Part shown: piece by piece, positions 30,123 through 41,867 of the stretch
Numbering within the stretch: the first letter of the stretch is position 1
Layout: each line of letters opens with the position of its first letter
From: Hyaloperonospora brassicae
Lineage: Eukaryota > Oomycota > Peronosporomycetes > Peronosporales > Peronosporaceae
Assembly: GCA_947650285.1 (NCBI GenBank)
Contig: CANTFL010000363.1
Coordinates: 1-64,000 of the forward strand
Length of the DNA stretch: 64,000 nucleotides
Reading direction: 5' to 3'
Notes under the pieces: model-generated
Told to the model about the DNA's origin: nothing
What the model saw: the letters and a program-made list of their open reading frames with translations, nothing else
Databases searched by the model: none
Program-made: the position numbers and the translations under genes

Positions 30123-30610
30123 CTACAGTTTATCTTTTGATGGTGCGATACCTATCCTCACTTCTGTTGGTGTTCCGGCCGGTAACACCACGTGTTGATC
30201 CTTCAGGTTGATCGCTTGGATGGTCGATCTATTAAGTGGCTTACTGCCCGCCCGACCAATGCGGACTTTATCGGGTAGACATAGCGTTCCGTCCGCTAGA
30301 TCCGAGCGAATCCCCGCCGGATCATGAATTCCGTACACAGTATAGCCTTTCGACCGACTTGATCACCGACCCATACGTCGAAAAAATCACTAGTGATACG
30401 TACAATGTAATTTTGATCTTCGTGCGCCCAATTGTCATGTATGCGTTTTCCTCTATGCTGTCACATTCTGGAGTCTTTCTTACGTCGATCACGCACCCTA
30501 TATTACGAGAAAAGGTGGTGTCGACGATTGACACTCAAGCACCAGAATCAAACAGCATAGTGACCTTCTCATTATTGATCTTGCCACCGCTTTGGCCTGC
30601 TTGAACCAAT
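30123..30610 (-). pseudogene. Aspartic protease of element 4
   Basis: KINNEKVTMLFDSGA carries the catalytic D-S-G-A, directly followed by a stop. VSIVDTTFSRNIGCVID and TIGRTKIKITLYVSLV follow in frame. A further frame at 30123-30338 has INLKDQHVVLPAGTPTEV and RIGIAPSKDKL. The catalytic motif survives but the gene is broken in at least two places. Confidence 0.75.
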
Positions 30611-30868
30611 TTCTAGGGGTGAACTATTTCCAATACCCACGTGATTCTCCTGGTAAGAGATCGAGCTCAATCTTCACTGCTGATCGAGTGTATTCATCAA
30701 TTCGTTTTGCACTTTAAAAAGCCGGGACACAAGTTGAATCCTTACGTGTATTAGCGATCTACTCGGCCTGATCGTTACCTTCTTAATCCTTCACTTTTTT
30801 CTCAACAAATGCATATATGCCGAGCCTAGAACGCTCGGCTTGTACCAGATTCCATCCTGTCGACCGCC

Positions 30869-31180
30869 CTAGTTTAGCATCTCCTCCGACTCGAAAGGAA
30901 AAAATCCTGCGTGCTTAATAGGCACATACCATTGGCGCATCAGATTGTACAACTTTTCCCAAGGGCACTTGCCACTCTCACGCACTTTCCACAAGGTGAA
31001 CACGCGTAAAAACACTTGCCTGATGGATATCCTTAACGGCCGCACTTCTGACAAGTCAATCGCTTCCAGCAGCCACGATCATTATGCTTGATCAATCCAC
31101 AGTGAGTGAACGATTTTGATCGCTGTCCGTGATAGCGTAACTCCACCCAATTTGCTTCCTCATGCGGAATACAATGATCT
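30869..31180 (-). pseudogene. Nucleocapsid with three tandem zinc knuckles (element 4)
   Basis: Three consecutive knuckle remnants: FTHCGLIKHNDRGC (first Cys replaced by Phe), CQKCGR-stop-GYPSGKC (His replaced by Tyr), and CGKVRESGKCPWEKLYNLM (frameshifted, His replaced by Arg). A conserved tail follows (WYVPIKHAGFFPFESEEMLN). The same tail is seen in element 5 at about 58880-59040 (KCPMKIFYNLIRKC). Confidence 0.7.
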
Positions 31181-31406
31181 TGGTTTAATTGCATTCGAGT
31201 TAGGACGGTATTGCACAAACTATGCGCCGGTCCACGTCCTCTTCCGATCCGCTTGAATCCGACTCCGAACTGCTGATCCGCTTTCCACCCTGATCGCTCG
31301 TACGGCTCCGGTTGATTTTGACGGCACCTGATCAGCATTAACTTTTGATCGCTGATGAAACTTTTTCCGATCCCATCTACGCCTTTGTGTACCATTTTTC
31401 CATCCA

Positions 31407-32750
31407 CTAATACGCACGCAACGTTTCCTTCATGTCGTCGGCGTCCGACAATCGCAGTAGAGTCAACTGTTTCGCTAAATCGGGATCGTCTAGCGCAGAA
31501 ATAAATTGTTCCACATGTTCACGCCACGTAGCGTGTCTTCCTTCCCGAATCGCGACCTTATATCGGATCGCTCCCCCATTCAATCGGTGTGTATATTCCA
31601 GCGGGATTTCGTCCGGTCGTTTGCGTGCATGGTAATACTGTCTGGCATTTGACACGCCGTACATTCCATATCGCACCATGAAACCTTTCAGCAGATTTTT
31701 TCACGTGCGACGAGAAATGCGACTCAGTTGACTGTGCCATTTCTGTGCCGGTCCCGTCAGTACATCGCCTAACACCAGAAATTTCTCTTCATTTGGTATT
31801 TAGTCCCTTAGAAACGCCGACTTGACCTTGCTGATCGAGCTTCTGGCGCGATCTTCGTCTCGGTCTCTTCCATTAAATTCCATCAGCTCGCCGATCACCG
31901 AGTAACGGAAACGCTGGGTAGACGGCTCTTGATTTATCGACACTTCTGCAGGCGCTATTTATGGCTGCCTCGTGTTTTTCTGCTCTGATTAGTACGGGGC
32001 ATGTCCTCCGTAATCACCAAAGTGTAAATGGCCTTGACGCGGTCCGACTAACTCCATCTCCACATCCGGAAAGTATGTCTCTCGAGCTCTTGGATTCTTG
32101 ATCGCTAGACTTGGATCGATCGCTTGACAGTCTTGACTCCGCTGCCTCTGTTCGAATCGCTCCATTGCGTTATCAATGTAAGACGGAAGATGTCCTTGTA
32201 ATGCCGCTGCGTCCACTTCGGTGGCGCGTATACTTGCAGATCGCGGCTCAGCCCTGGTTCCTTTGGCACGATCATGCAGATGAGCGGATCCACTGAGACC
32301 TAGTGACATCCGTTGAATGCCGATCAAAGCGTCTGAGTCGATCTCGGGTATTGCTGAGGCATAATGCGACGATCCGGTATAATATTCCTTCGTCATGTCC
32401 GCGATCGTGGTATCGCTTGATTTTTAATCTTGCCTGTGAGAGGGATCAGCTTCTCGTGAAACGGTCGACATGCGCAGGTAATTTGATCTTGATCAAAATC
32501 CAACAACCTTTTCAGATTGATCATCATCGCCACGAATCCAGCTTCATTCAAAAGTCGCATGATCTCATAGAATTCTTCCAGCATGTTCGATGCACTTGCC
32601 GGGGTCGATATCGGACCTCGAATCTCTTCGATCAGTTCTTGTTTCAGCACTTGAAGTACAAAGTCGCTTTACAGAAAATTCTTGAGAATCTTCCACTCGT
32701 ACATCTTGGTCAGTTCTTTATATTGCCACCCTTTCAATCTTGATCTCGTC
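31407..32750 (-). pseudogene. Gag of element 4
   Basis: Three main pieces. 32393-32750 (LKGWQYKELTKMYEWK; EIMRLLNEAGFVAMMINLKR) is the N-terminal region; 31989-32396 (Ser/Arg/Asp-rich, ending ETYFPDVEMELVGPRQGHL) is a linker; 31407-31679 (ARQYYHARKRPDEIPLEYTH; LAKQLTLLRLSDADDMKETL) is the capsid C-terminal part. Matching pieces occur in the decayed relatives at 54326-54960 and 57055-58440. Confidence 0.75.
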
Positions 32751-33184
32751 ATTTACGAACTTGAACAGCTTCGGGATCTTGTTCTTAACTTGATCACGTT
32801 GATCGGGCTCGGCTGTTGTTTCTTTTACCCTCACAGTCCTTGATTGATCTTTACTCGAGATCGCGGGTGTGACCTTAGGCAACTTTTGCTCGGTTATAAC
32901 CCATGAGTATCCACCCTATAAACATAATTTGTAGCACGATCCGTGGTGGTGCCCGAAGGGACCCCATGAGGGGGTCGAAGTTTTTCTTTTTTAATCGAGC
33001 GATTAATTTTCCTCTTCTATTGCCTTGTCATTAGAGCCCCTCCCAGAACTCTGATGAACTGGAAATATTTCAGCCTCACGCGTCTGTGGCGATTCCATGG
33101 CCTTCAACGCTTCCAACCCAATTCAGATTTTATCTTCACATCTTAACTCAGTGACTCACGGTGAAATCCCGAGTCACCAGAAGA

Positions 33185-33203
33185 TCCCGGCACGCGCACC
33201 AAA
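33185..33203 (-). other. tRNA primer-binding site of element 4
   Basis: The + strand reads GATCCCGGCACGCGCACCA, itself the shape of a tRNA 3' end (T-arm GATCCCGG, acceptor strand, CCA). The - strand primer site therefore begins TGGTGCGCGTGCCGGG. It resembles the tRNA-Asp-type primer site of plant Tat/Athila elements. The exact tRNA cannot be named here. A matching site lies in element 5 at 56574. Confidence 0.7.
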
Positions 33204-33209
33204 GTAATG

Positions 33210-34570
33210 AAGTGGTGGTCGCTCTTTTGAGGAGACGTTCCCAATCCTTCACTGGCACTAGGACGACCGACTAACGGAGGGCGTACTCCGATTCCGTGTT
33301 CTTGATTGCCTTCTTCACCTCGTGTACCCTTCGGTGGGGCGGGTTGCACTCTTCCAGGTGGACTCGTGTCAATGGAAAACTTGACCGTGTTTGCGATGGG
33401 GTCGAGGGTCGATCACGGTGTGGAAATCTTCACATTACGATCGGGTCGGTGTGATCACGTGTAATTCGTCACGCGGTCACTCGTATGCTTGTGGGGTGCT
33501 CGATATGAGTCACTCTAATCTGTAACAGATCGCCTTGTCCACATGTAGACCTTGATTCGCGAGCCTTCTGACCACTTGAGCCGTCTCGCGATCTTGGGTC
33601 CTCAACCACAAAGGGTTTCCTGCGTCCAGTCGCAGTTGAGGTGTTGTTTGAGAGATCTTGATCCCTGGCCAAACAATCCAGGGATATCACTTTATTAAAG
33701 TATGTCAATCTTTCCTTGACGTCGGTTGGCCAATGATCCACCCGGAGGGAAGGTCGACACGTGTACTTTGAACCAAATTGAACTCTGTTTAATGTGAACC
33801 AATCAAACCCAACAACACTATCCCTATCCCCATGTCTTGGACATCGTTTGTCACATGTCGCTCTCTCTAGACGGCAGCGATCTTGTACTTGCGTGGCCCA
33901 CACCTGATATACTTATCTGATCGCGATCACATACCTGGTCCCTGATCACGATCTCGATCGCTTCCTGATCGTGATAGCCTTGCTGATCACGATCAACTAC
34001 CTGATCAATGATCGCGATCGCGATCACATACCTGGTCCGTGATCACGATCTCGATCGCTTCCTGATCCTGATCGCCTTGTTGATCGCGGATCACATGGTG
34101 AACTCCACACACACTTGATCGCGATCACCTACCCGATCAATGATCACGATCGCGATCACATACCTGATCCCTGATCACGATCTTGATCTCTTCCTGATCG
34201 TGATTGCCTGTTGATCGCGAATCAAATTGTGTGCTCCACACCAACCTGATCTCGATCATACACTTGATCTCTATCGCGTACCTGATCACTGATCACTAAT
34301 CAAGATCTCGATCGCCTCCTTGATCGCGATTGCCTTTCTTATCGCGGTTCCCTTTTTGATCGACTAATCGCCAACATCACCTTCCGCCTCATACCTTGAT
34401 CCAAGATCGCAGGTCCCAACCTGCCCGATCTGATATCCATTTTAGTCTGACTGTCCAATAGACGCAAACTGACCAGATGTGGGACCGGGCCGCTAACCGT
34501 TACCTGGCTCGGACATAACGGGAATGCGATCAGTTCCTCCATAACGAATTTCCATAGTCGCTATACCACA
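33210..34570 (-). repeat. 5' LTR of element 4
   Basis: About 1,361 bp. It is near-identical to 20525-21774 through the shared blocks, with an extra GATC repeat unit near 34160-34290. Confidence 0.85.
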
Positions 34571-34703
34571 AGTACAAATCAAGATTTGCGAGGGAAATAT
34601 CTGCGAGTACCTCGGCTTCCTGTAAGCCCGGACCGATGGATCTCAGCCATGCTGAAATGAAGCGGAGCTTCAAGTTGCAGAGCAACGACAGGAGGTGAGA
34701 CGC

Positions 34704-34745
34704 TGTTATATGTGCGGAAGCACTAAGCACTTGCGTTCCCCTTGC
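34704..34745 (+). CDS. Zinc knuckle of element 3 Gag
   Basis: CYMCGSTKHLRSPC, an intact C-x2-C-x4-H-x4-C knuckle in basic surroundings. It is the continuation of the gag broken off at 20516 and resumes right after element 4. Confidence 0.8.
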
Positions 34746-34925
34746 CCTTTGCGTAAGCAACAACCGACTCCTATGGGTCGAAACTCCAGCCACAACCAGA
34801 AACCTGGTATGACACGGGGAAACGTCGACAGCCAGTAGGTGCGGGGCGGCCTACTGGGGTAGAACTGAGCTTCTGATGTTTCTCTACGAGGTAGAGTGAA
34901 ATAGGGCTTAGCCCCACTGAGCTCT

Positions 34926-35368
34926 GTGCCCGCCAGCACAGAGCGTGGATACAAGCCTGGCTTGTTAGTCGCCGAGGCGAAGGTTAAAGGCTTTGAGAAG
35001 CATTGGTCGATCCTAATCGACTCCGGAGCATCGAGAAATATGCTCGATGTCGTTCCCTTGAGGGAAGCTAGCGATATGCTTAAGAGCTCCAAGCGCATGA
35101 AGGTGATTCGATCACCGTTCGTTTAGCGACTGGTAGTCGCGTCACGGTGCCTAAAGTTTCGTTGAACTTAGGTGTGAAGTGTTTAGGCTTTGACAGCATT
35201 GAACGCTGTCTTGTCATCGATTTGGATTCGAGATACGATCTCATCCTGGGTATGTCTTGGCTTGAACGCCATGAGACATGGATTGATTGGAGGTCTAAGA
35301 CCTTAGGCGCCGCGCGCAATGTTTCTCGCGAAGCTTTAGAGATTCCCGGGAGAACTCACCTTTGCTAG
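34926..35368 (+). pseudogene. Aspartic protease of element 3
   Basis: WSILIDSGASRNML holds the catalytic D-S-G-A. A frame change near 35126-35147 leads to the second half (SIERCLVIDLDSRYDLILGM; WLERHETWIDWRSK). The catalytic residue is intact but the reading frame is not. Confidence 0.82.
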
Positions 35369-35383
35369 GCAACAAAAGCACTA

Positions 35384-37150
35384 TTGGCGCGAGCCATTGA
35401 CGGAAGATGTCAATGTATGGACATTGGTATGTCAGACTTTATAAACTCCAATGTCGATGACATCAATATTGAGCTGAGCTCTTTCACCGTATGTGAAGGG
35501 AGTTATACTCCGTTTAGTGATACTCGTTGTGATACTGAGTCACTGCATCATGCAGGCATGGTGGGCCTAGGGCCGAGACATCAAGAATGTAATTCCTATG
35601 ATGTGAGTGGGGTGGCACGGAAAAATCCACCGAGTGAGGGAGGCCGAGGGGGTACCTCACTGAATGTCGGTAATGACATTGTTGGCGAGAAGCCAGAGTG
35701 TTCAGGGCTAGGCCCGAATGCTGTACGTGAAGAGGTACGTGCAAACCCACTGGGTGAAGTGTTCGAGTTACGTAACTCTTCACCAGATGTCGTTCAAGAC
35801 CTGAGCTCTCGTCTAGAGCGTGCTAAGACAAATATCAATCACGGGGACCCGACTGTCCCGGCCTCTAGGAGGCGTACGGTTTCTATGAGAAAACGATTAC
35901 AGCGTAAGGTGGCCACTGTGAAGCGCCCAACGTCTAAGAAGTCACGACGTAATAATAGTAATAATACACAATATGCACTTGTCAATGGGTTGACTGGCCA
36001 GATCGATGGCAATATTAGTCTTGAGACTCTTCCATCGTTGAATACTCTCTTTGAACTAGGTGAAATGTCTGACGGCGAATTTAGCCAAGCCTTACAGGCA
36101 GGAGAATTATCCGATTTAGTGGTCATTCGACCAGATATTGAGTTGAATTCATCCTCGTTATTGGACGAGTCTGTCCTTGAGGCCACAAAGGCGGCATTAG
36201 ATGCCCGTAGTGGATCTTCGATCTTTAAGGATCCTCTTGATCCGTTCTATTCTTTGGTAAAGGAGTTTCAGGACGTGGTGTGTCACAACCCACCGTCCGC
36301 CTTACCTCCCGATAGAGGTGTACGTCATGAAATTGACTTTGTTCCTGGAACTAAATACTGCGTAACACGGCAGTGGCCTTTACCGAAGGAACAGTGCGAC
36401 GTCATTGACGACTTCTTCCGTGCAAAGCACGCAGCGGGCATGGTTCGTGAGAGCAAAACTCCTCATTCCACGCCCACATTTTGTGTTCGAAAGCCCAATG
36501 GAAAGTGGCGCATTGTTCATGCTTACAATAAGCTTAATGCTGCCACGATCCCGGCTAAGACACCAATCTTTCGGAAATATGTTCTTTAGAACATAATGGT
36601 GGGATGTAAGATGTACAGTGCACTCGATTTAGTCGATGGTTATTACCAATTACTCATGCGTGGGAAAGATATTCCGCTAACAGCGGTGAGTACCCCGAGC
36701 GGTATGCTCTGGGACTGGCTAGTTATGCCGCAGGGCTTGTCAAACGCGCCAGCTACGTTCAATCGTCTTGTGACGCAACTGTTTCGGCCTCACCGAGGTT
36801 ATGCACCGACATACTTTGATGACGCATTTGTCCATAGTCGTGCAATGAACGGTCGGTCAGATGTGGACAATCACATTGACCATTCAAGAGCGGTACTCGA
36901 GTGCATGCGCACAAACAAGTTGTACGCCAACGCGTCTAAGTGCATCTTTGGTGCAGAATTGATTCCTTTTTTAGGGTGCTTCATTGGGAAGCGTGATCTT
37001 AGAGCGGATCCCGCTAAGACAAAAGCCATATTCGATTGGCCGGTTCCTCAGAACCAGAGGACTTACGTAAGTGGCTTGGTTTGCCAATTACATACACAAG
37101 TATTGTGGAAACTATGCAGACATGGCTCGAACATTATCCAATCTCCTTAA
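35384..37150 (+). pseudogene. Protease-RT linker and reverse transcriptase of element 3
   Basis: A 401-codon frame starts with a hydrophilic linker and enters RT ([40 protein letters not shown]). A single TAG at about 36587-36589 interrupts it. The same frame continues from 36596 with YSALDLVDGYYQLLMRGKD, MPQGLSNAPATFNRL and the catalytic TYFDDAF, then KLYANASKCIFGAELIPFLG. It breaks down after 37050. Apart from the single stop the polymerase core is well preserved. Confidence 0.88.
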
Positions 37151-37232
37151 AAAGGATGTGGAATGGTGTTGGACGAACACCGAGCAGTAAGCCTTTACGG
37201 CTGCTAAGGAGAGTCTTATTCATGCGCCAATC

Positions 37233-38732
37233 TTGGCTTTGCCCGATCCTGATCGGCCTTTCAGTGTCGTCTGTGACGCATCTGACTTTGCCGTCGGCAG
37301 TGCTCTGTTACAAACAGTTAATGATGGACGGGAACGCGTCATTGCGTTTGAGTCCAGGCAGCTGAAAGCAGCTGAAAAGAACTATCCAGTTCATGACAAA
37401 GAGCTACTTGCAATGAAGTATGCTTTAGTTCAATTCAGAGTGTATCTGCTTGGCTCTAAGCCTTTTGTGATCTTTGCAGATCATGCGTCATTACGCACTG
37501 CGACCCAGTCGCCAAATCTCTCTCAGCGAATGGCCCGTTGGCTCTCATTATTTGCGGAATACACCTTCGAGGTGAAGTATAAGCCGGGCAAGCAGAATGC
37601 TTTGGCTGATGCGTTGTCACGCAGGCCTGACTATGAGCTTGCTCATGTTACGACTCTTTCATCATCGGTCACCGACCTCATTCGTTCGGCAAATGCCAAA
37701 GATGAACACTGTGTAGACCTGATACGTGCTCTAGGGAGCGAGAAGATTATGAACTCCGACATAGAATTGTCGGCACGAATACGTGCGATGTTATATCGAT
37801 ATTTCATCGATCAAGGCCTGTTGTGATATAGCACGGATGTGAAGGATATCCCTCACATCGTTGTCCCTCATGATGAGGAGTTGAAGAATCGGATCCTCGA
37901 AGAAGCACATGATACTGCGTTGAGTGGTCACCTCCGTCGTGAAAAGACCTACGGCTCAGTTAGCCAATGCTATTGATGGCTTAAACTCTTCAAATGGGTA
38001 AGCACATATGTGCGTATGTGTGAAACGTGTCAACGAGAAAAACTTCACCACACGCGGCCGCGACGCTGGATAGTTTGCCTGCACCCAATGGGTTTTAAGA
38101 GTCCATCAGCATGAATTTTCTGTTCGCTTATCGAAATATTCGTTTAGAAATCGGGTATTGCGGCCTTTTGTGACCGTTTGAGCAAGATGATTTGTTTAGC
38201 GGCGGTACCGAATACCATTGATGGTGAAGGTACATCTACAATGTTTATAGATCGAGTGTTTCGACAACACGATTTGCCTGTAAAGATTGTCTCTGATAGA
38301 GATCCTCGCTTCACTGGGAAGTATTGGAAACACATCTTTAAGGTGCTCGGCACACGATTGGACATGTTCACAGCGGATCATCCTCAGATAGATGGTCAAA
38401 ACGAGCTAGAGAATATCATCATCGGTGACATCTTGCGAAGTGTTTGCGCTGAAACGCCTTAGCGTTGGAGTTCGATTCTCCCTGTCGTTCAGTTTTCGTT
38501 GAATAACGCCGTGCATGCATCCACCGGCTACACACTATTTTATGTGAATCGTCTCACACACCCTCGCGATCCGTTAACACTACCACTGCGTGGTTTAGGG
38601 CTTGGAGGGGGAGAAGTTGCCGATCGACTTGCTTATATCAGCCCTGCTAGTGTTCAAAAACAGGTAAGAGAGTTTCTTGCAACGCTTCTATATGTCTTAC
38701 GGCATGTGCGTGACGCACTGGCTGATAGATAA
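37233..38732 (+). pseudogene. RNase H and integrase of element 3
   Basis: RNase H is intact from 37233 (CDASDFAVGSALL, DKELLAMKYAL, FADHASLRTA, ADALSRRPDYEL). After a stop at 37824 the integrase follows in pieces. The zinc finger reads AHDTALSGHLRREKTYG then CETCQREK. Core residues are SDRDPRFTGKYW and GQNELENIII. The region of the first catalytic Asp is broken by stops near 38100-38160. The end reads LNNAVHASTGYTLFYVNRLT. Confidence 0.83.
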
Positions 38733-38739
38733 GACAAGC

Positions 38740-39485
38740 ATGAGAAACAAGCTGATGCTAAAGGCAGAGGTTGTATTTAACGTTATGAGTGCAGAGACCA
38801 AGTTCTACTAAATGCTTAAAACTTGCCTAGACATGTAGCGTCTGACGTCTTCAAGAAAAAGTTGCGTCCGCGCTTCATTGGAACCTTCACGGTCGTCGCT
38901 AAGAAGGGATTGGCGTACACGCTCAACCTTCCGCGCAAACTGGGCACACACCCTGTGTTCTACGTTGGATTGCTTTAGCTGTATTTGGGTCCGTCCCACG
39001 TGAAATTGGAGGCGCTCGAGCCGCATAGGTTGGCGTCGCCATCATTTGCTGAATACTTATCAGGAACTCAAGCTGAGCCTCCATCCGGGCTTGGCCCAAC
39101 TCTAATTCCTGGACACAAGCTTGGTCCAACTCCTACACCTCAACACGAGCTCGCATCGCTTCATACGCATTCCGGGTCTTACCCAATGTCTCACGGAGAC
39201 TTCTCATCTCTAGAAGCACCTTCTCGTGCTTCTCCTTTGGTATACCGACCACCTCCGACGCTGCTCGATGAGTAAGGGAACCACGAGTTACATGTGGAGC
39301 GACTCCTGAAACGACGCCGTCGTCAGGGTCAATACCAGTATCTGGTAAAGTGGCGAGGAAACCCGGAGTTGGAGATCTCGTGGGAGTGTGAGATACCCCT
39401 TCGTCATGATCGCCCTTACGCCGTTGATGATTTTGAACATCGTGGTAAGGTTCATCCCTCGACCGAGAGAGCTTCTCACCTATAG
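38740..39485 (+). pseudogene. Integrase C-terminal domain and chromodomain of element 3
   Basis: FKKKLRPRFIGTFTVVAKKG and YTLNLPRKLGTHPVFYVGLL are the C-terminal domain. A Pro/Ser/His-rich linker (38985-39275) follows, then a chromodomain (VERLLKRRRRQGQYQYLVKW; RGNPELEISWE) ending in TAG at 39483-39485. The linker is open on both strands, the other strand coding for the coiled coil of the antisense gene. Confidence 0.8.
38923..39260 (-). pseudogene. Coiled-coil part of the antisense gene of element 3
   Basis: Opposite the integrase-chromodomain linker, one frame reads as a clear coiled coil: EKHEKVLLEMRSLRETLGKT, RNAYEAMRARVEV, a TAG stop, then ELELGQARMEAQLEFLISIQ. It lies downstream, on the same strand, of the antisense frame 47915-39480 but in another phase. 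It corresponds in place and type to the coiled coil of element 1 (8010-8672). Confidence 0.55.
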
Positions 39486-39787
39486 TGGTGGAGGCAGGTG
39501 GCTAGTTAGAAACTGCTTAACCAACGCCACATCAGCCAGCACAGCCGGAGCATAGCGTGTGCGAGTTTGAAACTGGCCTCTTGGATTAAGCTTCGCGTAA
39601 TTATATCGAATCTTTCGTTCTAGACGAACATCTGCCACAGCTGCACTTGCTCTGAGAGCTATCACGCTGCTGAGGTGTCGTTTCCGATGCACCCAGCGAA
39701 CAAAAGCGTTGTCTTCTTCCTCCTGAGATTCGCCTGCGAATAGGAGGATGGGTATACCCTTCATTGGAGGAATCGGTGCACCCCGTG
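39480..39787 (-). pseudogene. Antisense accessory gene of element 3, distal exon-like half (split by element 2)
   Basis: About 100 codons ending at a TAG at 39480. The sequence is charged and helical (FAGESQEEEDNAFVRWVHRK; VADVRLERKIRYNYAKLNPR). Its 5' part is on the far side of element 2 at 47399-47915. Removing element 2 and one CCGTG copy joins the two halves in the same reading frame. Confidence 0.68.
39783..39787. repeat. Target-site duplication of element 2, left
   Basis: CCGTG, repeated exactly at 47394-47398. Confidence 0.85.
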
Positions 39788-40108
39788 TGTAATGGGCCAC
39801 CCCGTTACATAAGTAGTTTCGATTTAGTTTACATGTTACTTAAGTAGGGGTGTTACTTTCGAAGTAGAGAAAGTAGCACGTCGTATCTTTTAGCTGGTTT
39901 AATGGGCTCAGCACCATTATTAGCCAGTAAGATATAGGCACGTAGATTGAGTGGTTCCCATGAGTCCAAGGGAATCATTCGTACTTAGGATGATTTAAAA
40001 GACACAAATATAAACAGAGTTAAAAATACTAAACACCAAAGAGTTGGGTTTTGAGCTTCCACAAAACAATAGTGTAAGTAAAGAACGGGTTATTCTAGCC
40101 CCGTTACA
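39788..40108 (+). repeat. 5' LTR of element 2
   Basis: TGTAATGGGC to CCCCGTTACA. It opens with an inverted repeat like that of element 1 (TGTAATGGG, 4 nt, CCCGTTACA). Confidence 0.92.
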
Positions 40109-40110
40109 CC

Positions 40111-40122
40111 TGGTAGCACTTA
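40111..40122 (+). other. tRNA primer-binding site of element 2
   Basis: TGGTAGCACTTA two bases after the LTR, sharing TGGTAGCACTT with element 1. Confidence 0.8.
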
Positions 40123-40149
40123 GTTGTCCTTCCCACGCCCGAGTTTGGG

Positions 40150-40990
40150 ATGAGCGATTTGTGGTACTTTGACGCTCCAGACGTGAGTCTGGAGCACGCG
40201 ACTTTTCCCCATCTCACTGGTGTTGAGTCAAATACCCTAAATCACGTCGCGGCGATATCTGGAGAGGCATTCGTTGTGTCGCTGATGAAATCAGCGACTC
40301 CTGATGGACAGCGTCTCGCCATACACGACTACATAGCTCGCGAGCTCGCCGAATCCAATTGGCGAGGTTTAAGTCCCTCGCGAACTTCACGGAAAGATGC
40401 CGTGAAGATAGAGACCTCCGTCTACTCTGGATGAGAGAAAAGAACGCTTGTCGTTGTCGCGTTGGTTCCTAGAAGTTGACATTGCTATCGCCTCGAGACT
40501 TCTCGAGGCTCCTCAAGTGAATGTAAATTTCTTTTTTTCCCGTCTCGCTAGTAAAGTCAAGGAGTGGGCCTTGGGTAAACTCGTTGTGGACGAGTACGCG
40601 TTCCCCACTCTGGAAGCCATCCAGAGTGACCTTTGGCTTGCCTTCGAGCCGCCACAGGAAGAGAAGTTGGTGCGTTCAAAGTTCCTGTCCTTGTGACAGG
40701 GTAAGATGTTCATGCGCGACTACGTGCAGATGGTTCGACATCTGGCGTCGTGCAGTATCACGCATTCCATGGGCATGTACACACAAGTGAACGTGTTTGT
40801 CGATGACATGCGTGAAGGGCAGACTCGTATATCGCTGGAACGCGCGGAGCCTGCCACGTTGGAGGAGGCTTTCGCTTTCGCCCTCCGTGAGGACTTCAGA
40901 TTCACTAACGCCTATATTAAGCTTTCAGTTGTCCCCGCTGTCAGACTAGCGGGCCCGGAACCTATGGAGATCGATGTAATTGAGTCGTAG
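40150..40990 (+). pseudogene. Gag of element 2
   Basis: ATG at 40150 (SDLWYFDAPDVSLEHATFPH) to a stop at 40434. After a frame change the capsid region follows at 40448-40990 ([36 protein letters not shown]), with one TGA at about 40694. It is related to the element 1 Gag by layout, but clearly diverged. Confidence 0.78.
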
Positions 40991-41033
40991 AGTGACCGAC
41001 GACGCGCTACGTCCGTAGCGGACGTCAAATGAT

Positions 41034-41765
41034 CTACTTTCGATGCCGAAAGCCGGGACATCGCGCGGCTGAATGCCGCGCGCCAGCACCGAATTCAGTA
41101 CATACGACGGACACCCATCATGAGGGTGGTGCTCCGCTAACTCGTCCAAAAAACGGACGAGACCAGTAGGTGCAGGGCGCCCTAATGGTTTGGAGGGAGG
41201 TCCGGGTACACCGGTGGCAGCCCGACCTCCCGGCCCATCAGTGCTGCGTGCACGGTCCAATTTTACCACCACGAGTGGTATTTCACGCCTGATTATTGAT
41301 AATATACATGATGCCGGTATCTGGCGACCTCTACGAGCGCTCCTGTATTCAGGAGCGACAAACAATTTCTTCCATGGATCCTGCGTATCAATGCTGCCAC
41401 CCAGCATTCAGGTCCACGTGGGACCAGGCCAAGTTGTTGTTAAGCTCGCTGACGGGAAACCAAGCCGCGTATCGCGGCGCTAAGTGTCGTTGCCGTACAC
41501 GTTTGACGGCTTAAGGATCATCGACAGTTTCTTGGTGATTGAGATGAATTATGCATTCGATTGCATCCTGGGCATGCCAATATTGGCACGATACAAGCTC
41601 CAGATCGACTGGTTAGCCAGATCAGTGAGACGCCGAAGCAAGTTCGACGTCAGTGACGTGTTCGCCCATCTCTTGGTGTCTCCAAGTGATTGGCTGAACG
41701 TTATAGTCGTGGACCGTACATCCAAGACACCGGCGGTTCACAGAGTGAGCGATGGCCCTCTCTGA
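41034..41765 (+). pseudogene. Zinc knuckle and protease of element 2, active site lost
   Basis: The knuckle YFRCRKPGHRAAEC (41034-41075) has Tyr in place of the first Cys. In the protease, LLYSGATNNFF has Tyr in place of the catalytic Asp of D-S-G-A. The frame stops at 41483 and resumes with FLVIEMNYAFDCILGMPILA. Both key-residue changes fit single-base substitutions. The product could not act as a protease. Confidence 0.8.
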
Positions 41766-41867
41766 ACCGCTTGTTCCGTGCCCCTACGCACGAATGACGA
41801 TGTCTCCTCGCTTTGCAGCGAGGAGTCCGACGTGGACGAGCAGTGGCCCCCGGGCGAAGACGACGCG

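Larger units (their letters stand above)
20525..34570 (-). mobile_element. 14-kb GATC-rich Ty3/gypsy element 4 with dual RNase H
   Basis: A - strand element with long LTRs (20525-21774 and 33210-34570) that end in ...ACCACA; the left copy also starts TGTGGT, giving a 6-bp inverted end. Internal order from high to low: primer site, gag with three zinc knuckles, protease, RT, a first RNase H, a second archaeal-type RNase H, integrase, chromodomain-like region, and a long antisense gene (+ strand, from 21865). It sits inside the gag of element 3. Flanking GGTA / AGTA may be a 4-bp target duplication. All genes are decayed. The dual RNase H layout is described for oomycete Ty3 elements and, independently, plant Tat elements. 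Confidence 0.85.

Noticed and set aside
21228..34330. CRISPR-like array from the regular GATC repeats
   Set aside because: Units are imperfect palindromes without uniform spacers, lie inside LTRs, and the genome is eukaryotic.
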